Assembly: GCF_001541095.1 (NCBI RefSeq)
Contig: NZ_LMXH01000001.1
Coordinates: forward strand, 2,109,382-2,173,381
Source: Paenibacillus sp. FJAT-26967
GTDB lineage: Bacteria > Bacillota > Bacilli > Paenibacillales > NBRC-103111
Direction of reading: 5' to 3'
Length of the DNA stretch: 64,000 nt
The number at the start of each line of letters is the position of its first letter. Positions within the stretch are counted from its first letter, which is position 1. Position numbers and translations under genes: made by a program. Below, in pieces: positions 1-8,990 of this stretch. Under the pieces are notes generated by a model, which was not told the origin of the DNA, did no database searches, and saw nothing but the letters and a program-made list of their open reading frames with translations.

Positions 1-1
1 C

Positions 2-637
2 ATTACTCTTGAAGATGTGCAGCAGCTCGGTCAGGAGATTTCCTGCCTGCTGCTGGAACTGCCGCAGCGCGAAATCGGCGGGCAGCTGCCGGCTTACGAA
101 GAGTTGGAGGCGATCTCTGTATATTGCCGTGAAAATAACATTAAGCTCCATCTGGACGGCGCGAGACTGTTCGAGATCACGCCTTATTATCAGAAATCGG
201 CGGCTGAAATTTGCGCGTTGTTTGACAGCGTATATGTCTCCTTTTACAAAGGGATCGGCGGGATTGCAGGGGCTATTCTGGCAGGTGAGACCCCGTTTAC
301 AGAACAGTCTAAAGTATGGAAGAGGCGCCATGGAGGCGATCTGATTAGTCTATATCCTTACATTATCAGTTCGGAATATTACTTCGGCCAGCGAATCGGT
401 AATATGGAGCAGTACTTCGAGGAAGCGAAAGAGTTAGCGGGTTTCTTCAATGAGTGTGAAGGGATCTTCACCAAACCGGAAGTACCGGTGTCGAACATGT
501 TCCATGTTCATTTCCAGCGGCCGAAGAGTCCATATAAACCATCGTCCAAGAATACCATCTCCGGCATATGTGGGGAGTCCATTTTTTTTAACCATTCAAG
601 GCCGCGCATTGCGCGGCTTTTTGCTTTTCGGAGATAA
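2..637 (+). pseudogene. Threonine aldolase-like PLP enzyme, 5' cut by window edge and 3' truncated
   Basis: The reading frame is open from base 2, so the gene starts outside the window. The protein resembles the beta-eliminating lyase / low-specificity L-threonine aldolase family (PLP fold type I), which splits beta-hydroxy amino acids into glycine and an aldehyde. The motif HLDGARLFE carries the Asp that contacts the PLP pyridine ring, and SFYKGIGGIAGA carries the probable Schiff-base Lys. Similarity stops after NMFHVHFQRPK; the last 30 or so residues are low-quality sequence that reads straight through a transcription terminator at 598-628. The small C-terminal domain of about 70-80 residues is therefore missing. 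I infer a 3' deletion and a probably inactive enzyme, but the missing N-terminus prevents a full judgement. Confidence 0.65.
598..628 (+). terminator. Intrinsic terminator
   Basis: GCCGCGC and GCGCGGC form a perfect 7-bp stem around a 3-base loop (601-617), extended by AAG/TTT pairing and followed by a T-rich run. It lies inside the 3' end of the truncated threonine aldolase frame, which supports that frame being broken. Confidence 0.75.
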
Positions 638-791
638 ATGACTCTGCGCTGCCATTTGACCAATCCTTCCCGCTAACCTCCCTCTTATCCACCTTGTGTA
701 CCGTATTCTTTACACCTCATTCATTGTATAACTTCTAATATTTTCTGGCACTCTATACACAAGAATGAATTGTCAGGAGCAGAAAAAGCTT

Positions 792-2243
792 ATGGCCATG
801 AACCTAACATTAATGGAGTATATGAAAGAACAACTCACAGATAATGAGGACATTGTCTATCAGAGTTTTCTCATTCACGGTCATACGTGTGTACTTATTT
901 ATATCGAATCCATTATTAATGTTCCTGTCATGCAGGAACGAATTGCCGCTGTCCTCATCCAAGAATCCGGTTTACAAGTGAATACCGGGAATCTGGTGGA
1001 GAGACTGGATCAGGGGACGCTGATTCCACTGCCTTCCGTACTGGCCCAGACCACGGAGGAGGCTGTAGATCAGCTGGTTCAGGGGAAGGTCCTTCTGTGC
1101 TTGAATGAAGCTCACAGAATATATTTGTTCGATCTTGTGAAATACGAGAAAAGAGCCGTTTCCGAATCCAAAAACGAACTCGTTGTGATTGGTCCCCAAG
1201 AGGCCTTTATAGAGGATATCAACACGAATTTATCTCTGCTAAGACACAAAATTAAACATCCCGGTTTGAAGACAATCCGATATGAAGTCGGAACCTATAC
1301 GAAAACGATCATTTATATCGTATACATCGAAGGGTTATGTAAGCCGGAAATTGTGGAGGAATTGGATCAGCAAATCGATCAGTTATCCATTGACGGAGTC
1401 CTTGGCATCAGCTACACGGCTGAACTAATGAAAAAAGGGATTCGCACTCCATTCCCTCAATTCCAGTATACGGAGCGTCCTGATTCTGTCGCCGGTTCCC
1501 TTCTGGAAGGAAGAGTCGGGATTATGCAGGACGGGACGCCATCGGCACTTCTGGTGCCGGTTACCTTGTTCTCTCTGATGCAATCCTCTGAGGATTATTA
1601 TCAGAGTTATATGGCTGCCAGCTGGATTCGGATCGTCAGAATGTTCTTTGCGATTATTTCCATGCTGCTCCCGTCACTGTATGTGGCGATTACAACCTTC
1701 CAGCCGGAGATGATTCCGACGGAGCTGCTGGTGACGATATCAGCGGCCCGGGAGAACATTCCATTCTCCGCGTTAACGGAAGCGCTCATTATGGAGCTGA
1801 CCTTTGAGGGGCTTCGCGAAGCAGGAACGCGTATTCCCAAACCTGTCGGACAAACCATCTCTATCATCGGTGCAATTGTAATCGGACAAGCCGCAGTACA
1901 GGCGGGGATCGTCTCCGCACCTATGGTGATTGTGGTCTCGGTTACGGGAATAGCTTCTTACATTATCCCTCACTTCGAGCTCGGACTGGCGTTTCGTCTG
2001 CTCAGGTTCCCTCTTCTTATAATAGGCGGAATGACGGGGCTGATCGGTGTCTTTATTGCAACGTTTATCGTATTTGGACACTTGGCCAATCTGAATACCT
2101 TCGGAGCCCCCTATATGCAGCCCCTGGCTCCTTTAGTTTTTAAAGATTGGAAAGATATATTTGTCCGGGTTCCGGCACCGGCTATGAAGGCAAGAACAAC
2201 TGCTTACACGACACGGAATCCAAGGAGACAGAAGTTGAAGTGA
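792..2243 (+). CDS. Spore germination protein GerA family (germinant receptor subunit A)
   Basis: Subunit A of a GerA-type nutrient germinant receptor in the spore inner membrane. The protein has the family layout: a soluble N-terminal half of about 270 residues, then the conserved block RPDSVAGSLLEGRVGI before a membrane half with about five hydrophobic segments (IRIVRMFFAIISMLLPSLYV, VGQTISIIGAIVIGQAAV and the LRFPLLIIGGMTGLIGVFI region). An upstream in-frame ATG at 765 has no Shine-Dalgarno; AGGAG at 775-779 favours ATG 792, with 12-base spacing. The stop overlaps the start of the downstream gerC-type gene as GTGA, indicating translational coupling. Its germinant cannot be told from sequence. 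First gene of a four-gene ger operon. Confidence 0.9.
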   Translation: MAMNLTLMEYMKEQLTDNEDIVYQSFLIHGHTCVLIYIESIINVPVMQERIAAVLIQESGLQVNTGNLVERLDQGTLIPLPSVLAQTTEEAVDQLVQGKVLLCLNEAHRIYLFDLVKYEKRAVSESKNELVVIGPQEAFIEDINTNLSLLRHKIKHPGLKTIRYEVGTYTKTIIYIVYIEGLCKPEIVEELDQQIDQLSIDGVLGISYTAELMKKGIRTPFPQFQYTERPDSVAGSLLEGRVGIMQDGTPSALLVPVTLFSLMQSSEDYYQSYMAASWIRIVRMFFAIISMLLPSLYVAITTFQPEMIPTELLVTISAARENIPFSALTEALIMELTFEGLREAGTRIPKPVGQTISIIGAIVIGQAAVQAGIVSAPMVIVVSVTGIASYIIPHFELGLAFRLLRFPLLIIGGMTGLIGVFIATFIVFGHLANLNTFGAPYMQPLAPLVFKDWKDIFVRVPAPAMKARTTAYTTRNPRRQKLK

Positions 2244-3388
2244 AATCCTCCAAATGGCTGATAATTATGATTCCCGTCATACTTTTAAGCGGATGCTGGT
2301 CCAAAATTGAAGTGGATGAACAAATTTTCGTATTCGCCATTTATGTAGATGTAGGGCAGGAGCCGGGAACAGTAGAGGTTACCATAAGCAGTCCTCTACC
2401 CAACCGGATGATGGCTGGCCAGCAGGCAGGGAGCAGCGGTGCGAACGGGAAATCATACGCAATGGTCTCCAAAACGGATGTAACGATACCGGATGCCGTT
2501 CGTCAAATTCAAAAAGACCTTACCCGTCGTATAAATTTCGGTCATACCCGCGAAATTATCGTCGGCCGGGATTATGCTGAGTCTGGGATTGGAGATTTAC
2601 TTGATTGGATAAGCAAAGAGCACAGCTTCCATATCAGCGCCTTTCTGGCCACGGCTCCCCATAAAGCCAAAGATATAGCGGAATTGACTCCTCTCTATGA
2701 ACAAATGCCTGCCGAAGTCCTTCGTAAAATGAACTTACAGCGCACCATGTTCAGTACCAGTGTGAAAGAAGCTCTCTTAGCCTACTCATCTAATGTAGGC
2801 TTCGGGACGAATTATATGTCGATCGGCTTCGAGACTATGCCCGGAGAGAATGAGAAGATGCAGAAGTGGGCGGGGATACAAGGTGCAGCGCTGTACCAAA
2901 GAGACAAAATGACAGGAACTTTGGACGCTCCAGAAGCTAGAGCAGTCGCTTGGGCCACAGGGCGGCTGGGCAGACAAGTCTTTTCAGTCACCTGGGATGA
3001 AGGAAAAAGCCGGGGGGGTGTGCTGCTCGATCAACTTAAGGCCACCCGTAAAGTGAAGATGACTGAGCGGGGTCCACAGTTTACCATACATCTCGAAGCT
3101 ACCGGGAACTTGATTTACAGCAAAGATATGAAGCGGCGAAGCGATACGGAACGGACCCTTATGATTGCAAAACTGCTTGCATCTAAAATTGAGAAGGATC
3201 TTAATTCTGCGATAAGGTTGACGAAGAAATACGGCTCGGACACTCTGAAATTAGGATTGCTCCTGGAATGGAATTATCCCCAATATTGGAATAAAGTCCG
3301 TGAGGATTGGCCGGATTATTACAAGACTCAAAGTGATATTCAAGTCAAAGCGAAGGTGGATGTCACTCATATTACCAATCAGCCGTAG
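2240..3388 (+). CDS. Ger(x)C family germination lipoprotein (receptor subunit C)
   Basis: Subunit C of the same germinant receptor, a lipoprotein on the outer face of the inner spore membrane. The GTG start at 2240 overlaps the preceding stop by four bases and gives a lipoprotein signal: a positive N-terminus (MKSSKW), a hydrophobic stretch and the lipobox LLSGC, with WSKIEVDE following as is usual for GerC. A longer in-frame reading from 2147 would run through the upstream gene and lose the signal peptide at the N-terminus. At 382 residues the length is normal for the family. The body has the expected alternation of beta and helical segments, for example the FGHTREIIVG region. Confidence 0.9.
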   Translation: MKSSKWLIIMIPVILLSGCWSKIEVDEQIFVFAIYVDVGQEPGTVEVTISSPLPNRMMAGQQAGSSGANGKSYAMVSKTDVTIPDAVRQIQKDLTRRINFGHTREIIVGRDYAESGIGDLLDWISKEHSFHISAFLATAPHKAKDIAELTPLYEQMPAEVLRKMNLQRTMFSTSVKEALLAYSSNVGFGTNYMSIGFETMPGENEKMQKWAGIQGAALYQRDKMTGTLDAPEARAVAWATGRLGRQVFSVTWDEGKSRGGVLLDQLKATRKVKMTERGPQFTIHLEATGNLIYSKDMKRRSDTERTLMIAKLLASKIEKDLNSAIRLTKKYGSDTLKLGLLLEWNYPQYWNKVREDWPDYYKTQSDIQVKAKVDVTHITNQP

Positions 3389-3422
3389 ACGATCAGGCGC
3401 GGGTTTGTTCGACTGAAAGGAT

Positions 3423-3620
3423 GTGTCTTCCGTGCTCGCCATTTGCTTTGCAGTCATAGCTGTATTCGAGTGGAGACAGCGTGCAAATAAACCTTCCGGC
3501 GGACAAAAAGCATTCTGGTGGTTCTTTTCGCTGATGCTGGTCTGGAATTTAGCGGCGAATATTATCCCATGGTGGCCGAGTCCGATCCGATTGATTATGT
3601 ATTTACTCGGCTGGATGTAA
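3423..3620 (+). CDS. Small two-helix membrane protein in ger operon
   Basis: A 65-residue protein with two hydrophobic segments, an N-terminal one (SSVLAICFAVIAVF) and a central/C-terminal one (AFWWFFSLMLVWNLAANIIPW), separated by a short basic loop. It sits between the gerC-type and gerB-type genes with short gaps on both sides. Small membrane proteins accompany several Bacillales gerA-type operons, so an accessory role in the receptor is likely, but I recognise no named family. The start is GTG preceded closely by GAAAGG; a second GTG nine bases downstream is possible. Confidence 0.6.
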   Translation: MSSVLAICFAVIAVFEWRQRANKPSGGQKAFWWFFSLMLVWNLAANIIPWWPSPIRLIMYLLGWM

Positions 3621-3671
3621 TCCGTAGTAGTCTGGTTTACAGCAAACACATGTGAAAGGGATGGTGCATCC

Positions 3672-4766
3672 ATGCATACGACATCGTTTCAGACTTTCCG
3701 GTTCGCATGTATTTATATGCTTACAATCCCGCTGGCATTTATGATTCCGCCCTTGATCGCTTCTTCCGGGTACCAAGGGTGGATCGGAATAGTAATTGGC
3801 GGAGCCGTTAACATTGTGCTAATCCTCTGTACTCACAAATTAGGCAAAATGACAGCGGGGCAATCCTGGGCTGATTTCGGCGAGAAAATCGCCGGGAAAT
3901 GGGGCCATAGGGCAGTTCTTCTCCTGCTTGTATTCTGGAGTGTTTATTATGTTTCTCTGGACATTGAACAGTTCAGTTTATTTTATGGAACCATCTATAT
4001 GAGAGAAACCCCATCTTGGGTGCTTCAATTAATGATCGGACTTGTTATTTTGGTAACGGCCCGATGGGGGTTTGCAACACTGGTTTATATTGCGGATGGC
4101 ACTTTTATCATCATCCTTCTGGGGATTGTATTTTTATTAATCCTTTTCTCCGCGGATGCGGATTATCAGATGCTTCCAGCACTTATAACCCGGTACGATT
4201 CACGCATTGTCTTCAATGATGTCATCAGTGTAATTTCATGGATCGGAGAGTGGTTCATATTCCTGTTCATTGCGCCGCAGATCCCCTTCGATAAGAAGAC
4301 ACTTCGAAATCTGTTGTTATCTAACACGCTAGTGACGTTCTCCGTCTTATTGACGTGGCTTCTCGTACTCCTTAATTTCGGGATTCATTACGGAAGCCAA
4401 CTCAAGTATCCGATTCTTCAATTAATCCGGGGGACTTCTTTCACGGGGCTGATCGGCCATGCAGATCCTGTCTTCATTGGTTTGTGGGCAACGTCCATGA
4501 TTATTCATGATGCTTTCCTGATCTATGTGGGCGTGGCCTGTATAGGACATCTTCTTAAGCTGCAAGAGAAAAAACCTCTTAATGCAATACTGGTAGGAAC
4601 AGCAACCGTGGCTGCCTTTCAGTACTCACAGAATATCAGCTGGTTTCAGAAGGAAATAACAGAGGCTGGTTTCATTTTTTTCTGGGTAGCCATTAACGGG
4701 ATTCCGTTGTACTATTTAATATTAGCCCTTGTCCGGGGGCAGCTGGGCAGGAAGAAAGTACATTAG
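3672..4766 (+). CDS. GerB family spore germination permease (receptor subunit B)
   Basis: An integral membrane protein of 364 residues with about ten hydrophobic segments, typical of the GerB/spore permease branch of the amino acid-polyamine-organocation superfamily. It opens with a segment ending IPLAFMIPPLIASSG, and the conserved motif GYQGWIGIVIGG follows. In known receptors this subunit carries the germinant-binding pocket. It is the last gene of the ger operon and is followed by an intrinsic terminator at 4810-4831. The gene order A-C-small-B differs from the A-B-C order of B. subtilis gerA. Confidence 0.9.
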   Translation: MHTTSFQTFRFACIYMLTIPLAFMIPPLIASSGYQGWIGIVIGGAVNIVLILCTHKLGKMTAGQSWADFGEKIAGKWGHRAVLLLLVFWSVYYVSLDIEQFSLFYGTIYMRETPSWVLQLMIGLVILVTARWGFATLVYIADGTFIIILLGIVFLLILFSADADYQMLPALITRYDSRIVFNDVISVISWIGEWFIFLFIAPQIPFDKKTLRNLLLSNTLVTFSVLLTWLLVLLNFGIHYGSQLKYPILQLIRGTSFTGLIGHADPVFIGLWATSMIIHDAFLIYVGVACIGHLLKLQEKKPLNAILVGTATVAAFQYSQNISWFQKEITEAGFIFFWVAINGIPLYYLILALVRGQLGRKKVH

Positions 4767-4809
4767 GAGCCGGCTGGCTGCACCGAAGACAAGAATATTC
4801 ACAAGAGAT

Positions 4810-4831
4810 CCGCGCGCAGCGCGGTTTTTTT
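4810..4831 (+). terminator. Terminator of the ger operon
   Basis: CCGCGC-GCA-GCGCGG is a perfect 6-bp stem with a 3-base loop followed by seven T residues, 43 bases after the gerB-type stop. Confidence 0.8.
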
Positions 4832-4933
4832 ATTGCAGCGGGGACCAATAGGAGATTCAATGTTCAGAATCCGTTCAGGCCTAGGAGGTATAATTTTCAT
4901 ATGAGTTAGAATCAGAGGTGTAGAAGGGGATCA

Positions 4934-7479
4934 ATGATGAAGAAGAATATGGTTAAAGTAGTCACTACCGCTGCATTGTTTTGTTCTTTGGCGCTTCCTG
5001 CCCAAAGGCGCTGCAGCTTGATATATCCGCTGCACCAGCCCAACCGACGTTCGCAGATATTCCGGTCATTCATTATGCGTTTCCATATGTAGAGGCGGCA
5101 GCCAAAGCCGGATTAATTCAAGGACAAGGAGCCGGAACTTTCGGGAACGGTCAGAATCTGTCCCGTCAGGATATGGCCATCATTTTCGTGCGTGCATTAG
5201 GAATCGATATCACCGGTAAAGCGGCTGATCTGAAATTCAGCGATGCGGATTCTATTGCCGATTACGCTAAGGATGCAGTAGGAGCAGCGGTAGAACTAGG
5301 CCTCATAGTCGGCTATGAGAATGGTGCTTTCAGTCCCAAAGGCAGTGCAACCAGAGAGCAAGTCGCATCCGTCGCGATTAAATTCCTTTCAGAAGTACAG
5401 AAAAACCCAGCTCCAAATCCAACTCCACCTAATCCGGAGAAGCCGGAACCAGTGGAGCCGGCACCTGTGCCTACACCCAACATACCTGCACCGTCAGTCC
5501 CAAGCACAGGAGGAGGCAAAGTATATGCTGTCGATACCAGCTCGAATGTTTCCGTGCCCAGTTCTGTCCTTGAGCTGCGTGTTCCTCGAATGGGGCAGCC
5601 TGCCGTATCCTTTACCAGTGCCGATACGCTGGTGATTACCTATCAGGAAGACTTGGATTCAAATTCGATCCCGGCCCTGAACGATTTTGTTATTCTTGAT
5701 GCGGATGACCCGCAGGCATCTCCTCTTCCGCTGCAAGAAGTGCGAGTGGAAGGTACGAAGGTACGCTTAAAGCTTTCTCAGGCAGTGAATTATTTAGCTC
5801 GCATACAAATTAATTATCAATCAGATAATGCTATTATTAGCGGAACAGGCAAAGTATCACCGCAGATCTCGGAAGTGGTCACCTATGATCCTGGGAATCG
5901 GAATCCGATCGTTGTCCAAGAAATCACGGATCAAACGGGTACGGCAGGGGGAACCAAAATCAGCATAAATCCGGCAGCGCATTTCAGTGATCCGGACGGG
6001 GATATTTTAACGTTTACCGTGACTTCCACGGATGGGAATATTGCATCAGCAGCTGTGGACGGCAAGATATATATTAAACCGGTTTCAGTCGGGGCCGCTT
6101 CGATTACAATCACGGCAAACGACGGAAAAGGTGGAACGATTCAGAGGACATTTACAATAACGGTGGAAGCTGATCCGGTAGCGGTTGCCGTAATCGCAAC
6201 GGAACAATTATCGGCTGAGGATAAAGATTTTAGTAGGACAGAGAATCTGACGCCAGTTAATCAAGCCCTTCAATCCGCCCAAATGTTAGTATCTGCTGTT
6301 GCGGATGCAACCCGGAAAGACGAATTCCAATTAAGGCTGAATGCTGTCCAATCTTTCCTAACAACAGCAGTCCAAGCAACAGGAAAGGTAACGGCATTGG
6401 AGAACGCTACTGCGGATACCAAAAACTTGCTGCCGGGAAAAGCAGATCGTGTATTGGCGGGTACCGCATTCGCAGAGATTAATTACACCGGACTTAACAG
6501 CGCTACTCAAGTCTCATTGACGAATCGCGTTAACACGAGTGCCGCCTTAATGAACACAGCCGATACTTTAAAGATGAACGTAGAATCTTTAGAGGCGGCT
6601 GTTGCGGATACCAAAGATTTGTCGGCGGCAGCAGCGGATCGACTGACAGCAGATACGGCAGCGGCTCTTATTTCCTATACAAATGTAACAACCGGAACCA
6701 AGGATGCCGTTATCGGACGAGTTAACGCAGCGGTTGCAGCCCTGACAGCTGCCGATACAGCAGAAGCTCTGGTTATCGCTTTAGAGAACGCGGTAGCTGC
6801 GGGGAAAGATTTGACGGCAGGTACGGCAGATCGGATAGCGGCTGAGAATGCTCTGGCTGCAATTTCATATGCAGGGACCAACACGGCAACCCATACGTCA
6901 TTATCGGCCCGCGCAGTAATAGCGGGATTGAAAATACCGGTGTTGGTTAACCAGCCGCCAGTTGTACAGAATATGATTACTCCGGTCATGGTTCCTATTG
7001 TATTAGGGGATCGGATCATTAATCTGGCCAACGTCTTTAGCGATCCGGATAACGATGCCATGACGTATACGGCTGTATCTTCCGATCCGGGTAAAGCAAC
7101 CGTAACCGTCAATGGTACAGACCTTACCATTACACCCTTGTTAAACGGTTCAACTGTCGTTAGAGTGACCGCAAATGATGGAAAAGGCGGAACCAACTAT
7201 ACAGAATTTAATGTCACCCTGGCAGAATCTATGCCGCCAATATTAACGGGTTTCGCTTCGCCGCTTATGGTAGAATTTTCATTCATCGATGACGCGAACT
7301 GGAGAAGTAAAATAACGGCTATTGAATGGGATAATCAGCCTATAACGCCGACTTATAATCTCTCAATTCCAGGGAGAATTATGATCCCGTGGATGGGTAT
7401 GATAATACCCGGTACTCAATATAAGTTTAAAGTAAAGGCAACGGGTTATAGGGATGCGGAGATAATGGTCATGATTTAA
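4934..7479 (+). CDS. SLH-domain surface protein with cadherin-like and helical repeats; frameshift between signal peptide and mature part
   Basis: A secreted or S-layer-anchored protein of about 840 residues. A Sec signal peptide (MMKKNMVKVVTTAALFC...) begins at ATG 4934 behind AGAAGGGGATCA, but that frame meets a stop at 5090-5092. The body is in the next frame (from about 4981) and has no good start of its own, so one base seems to be missing between 4937 and about 5010. The body has two SLH motifs (FADIPVIHYAFPYVEAAAKA; FSDADSIADYAKDAVGAAVE), a Pro-rich linker, a beta-rich region, a cadherin/Ig-like repeat (HFSDPDGDILTFTV...ANDGKGGT), three helical repeats of about 65 residues (AADTAEALVIALENAVAAGK type), a second cadherin-like repeat (FSDPDNDAMTYTAV) and a C-terminal beta segment. 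This could be a true frameshift, phase variation or a sequencing error. Confidence 0.8.
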
Positions 7480-7510
7480 ATGGTATTTTAATGCAGAAAT
7501 CCAAACGAAA

Positions 7511-7540
7511 GAGATGTTCCATCACTGGAACATCTCTATT
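7511..7540 (+). terminator. Terminator after the SLH gene
   Basis: GAGATGTTCCA and TGGAACATCTC form a perfect 11-bp stem with a TCAC loop (7511-7536), about 30 bases after the SLH stop. The following tract is only moderately T-rich (TATTTAT), but an upstream A-rich stretch would let it work in both directions. Confidence 0.65.
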
Positions 7541-7679
7541 TATGTTAGGTTGAGTATTTATACGAAGAAACCATTGCGTACTATTAATAGTGAGGGAAAT
7601 CTAAATTAAAGTTTTTGTATCTACATTGTGTTTATAACGTGAATCCATTAAAAATTTATAATGGAGGGCGGGATACCAA

Positions 7680-7877
7680 TTGCAGCAAGCTCTTGGCGGT
7701 AGAGATAAGGTAAGCAGAGAGTTTGCCAAACAATTGCAGGAATATTCCCTAACGAATCCAAAAGAATTCACTCAGCAAATACTGACCACTTACTTGGATC
7801 TTGATCTGACAATTCCTTCTTGTGTTTCGAAAACTTATAAAGGATACGCTTTTCTCAAATGTTTCTGCTCGGCTTAA
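7680..7877 (+). CDS. Small ORF of unknown function (65 aa, Cys-containing C-terminus)
   Basis: A possible short gene with a TTG start 11 bases after GGAGGG (7663-7668). The N-terminal two thirds are charged and helical-looking (REFAKQLQEYSLTNPKEFTQ), and the C-terminus is enriched in Cys, Ser, Thr and aromatics (TIPSCVSKTYKGY, then FLKCFCSA). That shape resembles a leader plus a cyclised core peptide, but there is no modification enzyme, protease or exporter next to it. It lies in a degenerate intergenic region, so it may be spurious. I do not recognise a family. Confidence 0.3.
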   Translation: MQQALGGRDKVSREFAKQLQEYSLTNPKEFTQQILTTYLDLDLTIPSCVSKTYKGYAFLKCFCSA

Positions 7878-7946
7878 TCGGGGAGGCACCAAAGGAAGGA
7901 TAGCAGGTCATGAGTCATAGAAAAGAAGGATGTTTCCATCGCACTC

Positions 7947-7986
7947 TTTTATTGTTTACGTAATTAATATTATGTAAACAATAAAA
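7947..7986. promoter_or_regulatory. Inverted repeat, possible TetR-type operator
   Basis: TTTTATTGTTTAC and GTAAACAATAAAA are perfect 13-base inverted arms separated by 14 AT-rich bases. Palindromes containing TTGTTTAC/GTAAACAA are commonly the operators of TetR/AcrR regulators that control dehydrogenase genes. The short-chain dehydrogenase remnant just downstream suggests this is the leftover control site of a lost gene pair. It could also be a transcription hairpin. Confidence 0.35.
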
Positions 7987-8039
7987 ATTTAACCGACCTA
8001 AATTAAACGTGTATGCAAGTGGAATTATATTTGGGGGCT

Positions 8040-8150
8040 GTATGGAGAGTCAGGAGAATCGCCAATGCGTTCTTGGCATCAGATCTTGCTAGTTTTATTA
8101 CGGGCGCGTATATTCCAGTTAACGGAGGCGACATCATGCCAGCTATTTAA
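8040..8150 (+). pseudogene. 3' remnant of a short-chain dehydrogenase/reductase gene
   Basis: The frame ending with the TAA at 8148-8150 encodes ANAFLASDLASFITG followed by YIPVNGGDIMPAI. This is the standard C-terminus of classical SDR enzymes (the pattern FLASD.AS.ITG...VNGG). Only about 30 residues remain, and nothing upstream encodes the Rossmann fold or the YxxxK active site. It is a deletion relic rather than a gene. Confidence 0.7.
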
Positions 8151-8306
8151 GGCAGACAAGAGAAGGAGGCAAGCCAGACGAATCAATGACTAAAGGTGAG
8201 TACTTAACTTTTCCCCCTGTTACATTTATTCCGTGTTAAAATAATAGCGTATGGTTATATTTTCCATTCTGACAACTAACCCATTTTAAAAGGAATGAGG
8301 CGCATT

Positions 8307-8783
8307 ATGGATCAAGTCGTGTTCAAACAAATTGAATTTGTACGTCATCTTACTATCCAGGCTGTTGAAGGTATATCTGAGAAAACTTTAGCTGTCATAC
8401 CAGAAAGATTCAACAATAATGTGATTTGGAATTTGGGACATATTTACTCGGTTCAAGAGAAGTTCGCCTTTTATTTCTCTGGAGATCCTTTGCAGCTCCC
8501 GGAGAACTTTGATCGATTGTTTGCAAAAGGCACCAAACCTGCGGATTGGAATGAGGCAGCTCCAAAACTTGAGGAGTTACTTGAACTGCTGGCAGACCAG
8601 CCCAAACGTATTCGGCAAACCTTACAAAGCCGCTTAGGCGAACCTATACAGAAACCTTTCACTTTGGGCAACGGATTAACTTTTGAGACAATTGGGGAAT
8701 TGGTGAACTTTTCCATCTATCACGAAGGCATGCATTTTAATACGATTCAACTATTAAAACGATTTGCAGATAAAAATCTGTAG
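8307..8783 (+). CDS. DinB-superfamily protein
   Basis: A 158-residue all-helical protein of the DinB/YfiT-like superfamily, metal-binding four-helix bundles whose biochemical roles are mostly unknown; some are thiol-dependent transferases. Visible hallmarks are NNVIWNLGHIYSVQEKF in the second helix, with a conserved His, and YHEGMHFNTIQLLKR near the C-terminus, giving the His-x3-His pair expected for a metal site. An in-frame ATG at 8295 has a ribosome site that is too close; GAGG at 8297-8300 six bases before ATG 8307 favours the latter. Monocistronic, followed by a terminator at 8816-8837. Confidence 0.75.
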   Translation: MDQVVFKQIEFVRHLTIQAVEGISEKTLAVIPERFNNNVIWNLGHIYSVQEKFAFYFSGDPLQLPENFDRLFAKGTKPADWNEAAPKLEELLELLADQPKRIRQTLQSRLGEPIQKPFTLGNGLTFETIGELVNFSIYHEGMHFNTIQLLKRFADKNL

Positions 8784-8815
8784 CTGCATATAAAGTTTTG
8801 GATATGAACAACCAG

Positions 8816-8837
8816 CCGCCAAGTTTGGCGGTTTTTT
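8816..8837 (+). terminator. Intrinsic terminator after DinB-like gene
   Basis: CCGCCA-AGTT-TGGCGG hairpin (8816-8831) followed by six T residues, about 30 bases after the stop. Confidence 0.8.
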
Positions 8838-8990
8838 GCGTTGAATATATAAAATGCAGATGGACTTCTGGATCAATTCTGGAAGGGAGAATAATGAAAC
8901 AAGGGGGACGCTCCTTCGAACGGGCAGCGTCCGCTTTGTTAGTTATGTTCCAAACGAGGAGGTATATATTGGAAGGCTCTGATATAAGAC

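Larger units (their letters stand above)
7878..8306. other. Gene-poor region with short-chain dehydrogenase relic
   Basis: No intact gene is visible here. The region holds a long inverted repeat at 7947-7986 and the C-terminal fragment of a short-chain dehydrogenase at about 8040-8150, both annotated separately. The rest is AT-rich sequence leading into the DinB-like gene. Confidence 0.5.

Noticed and set aside
5001..5007. CCCAAAG, a possible -1 programmed frameshift heptamer in the SLH gene
   Set aside because: The heptamer is in register with the body frame, not with the signal-peptide frame that ribosomes would arrive in, so slippage here would not join the two parts.
7680..7877. Lanthipeptide precursor call
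   Set aside because: No LanM, LanBC, protease or transporter nearby and no clear leader cleavage motif; kept only as an unknown small ORF.
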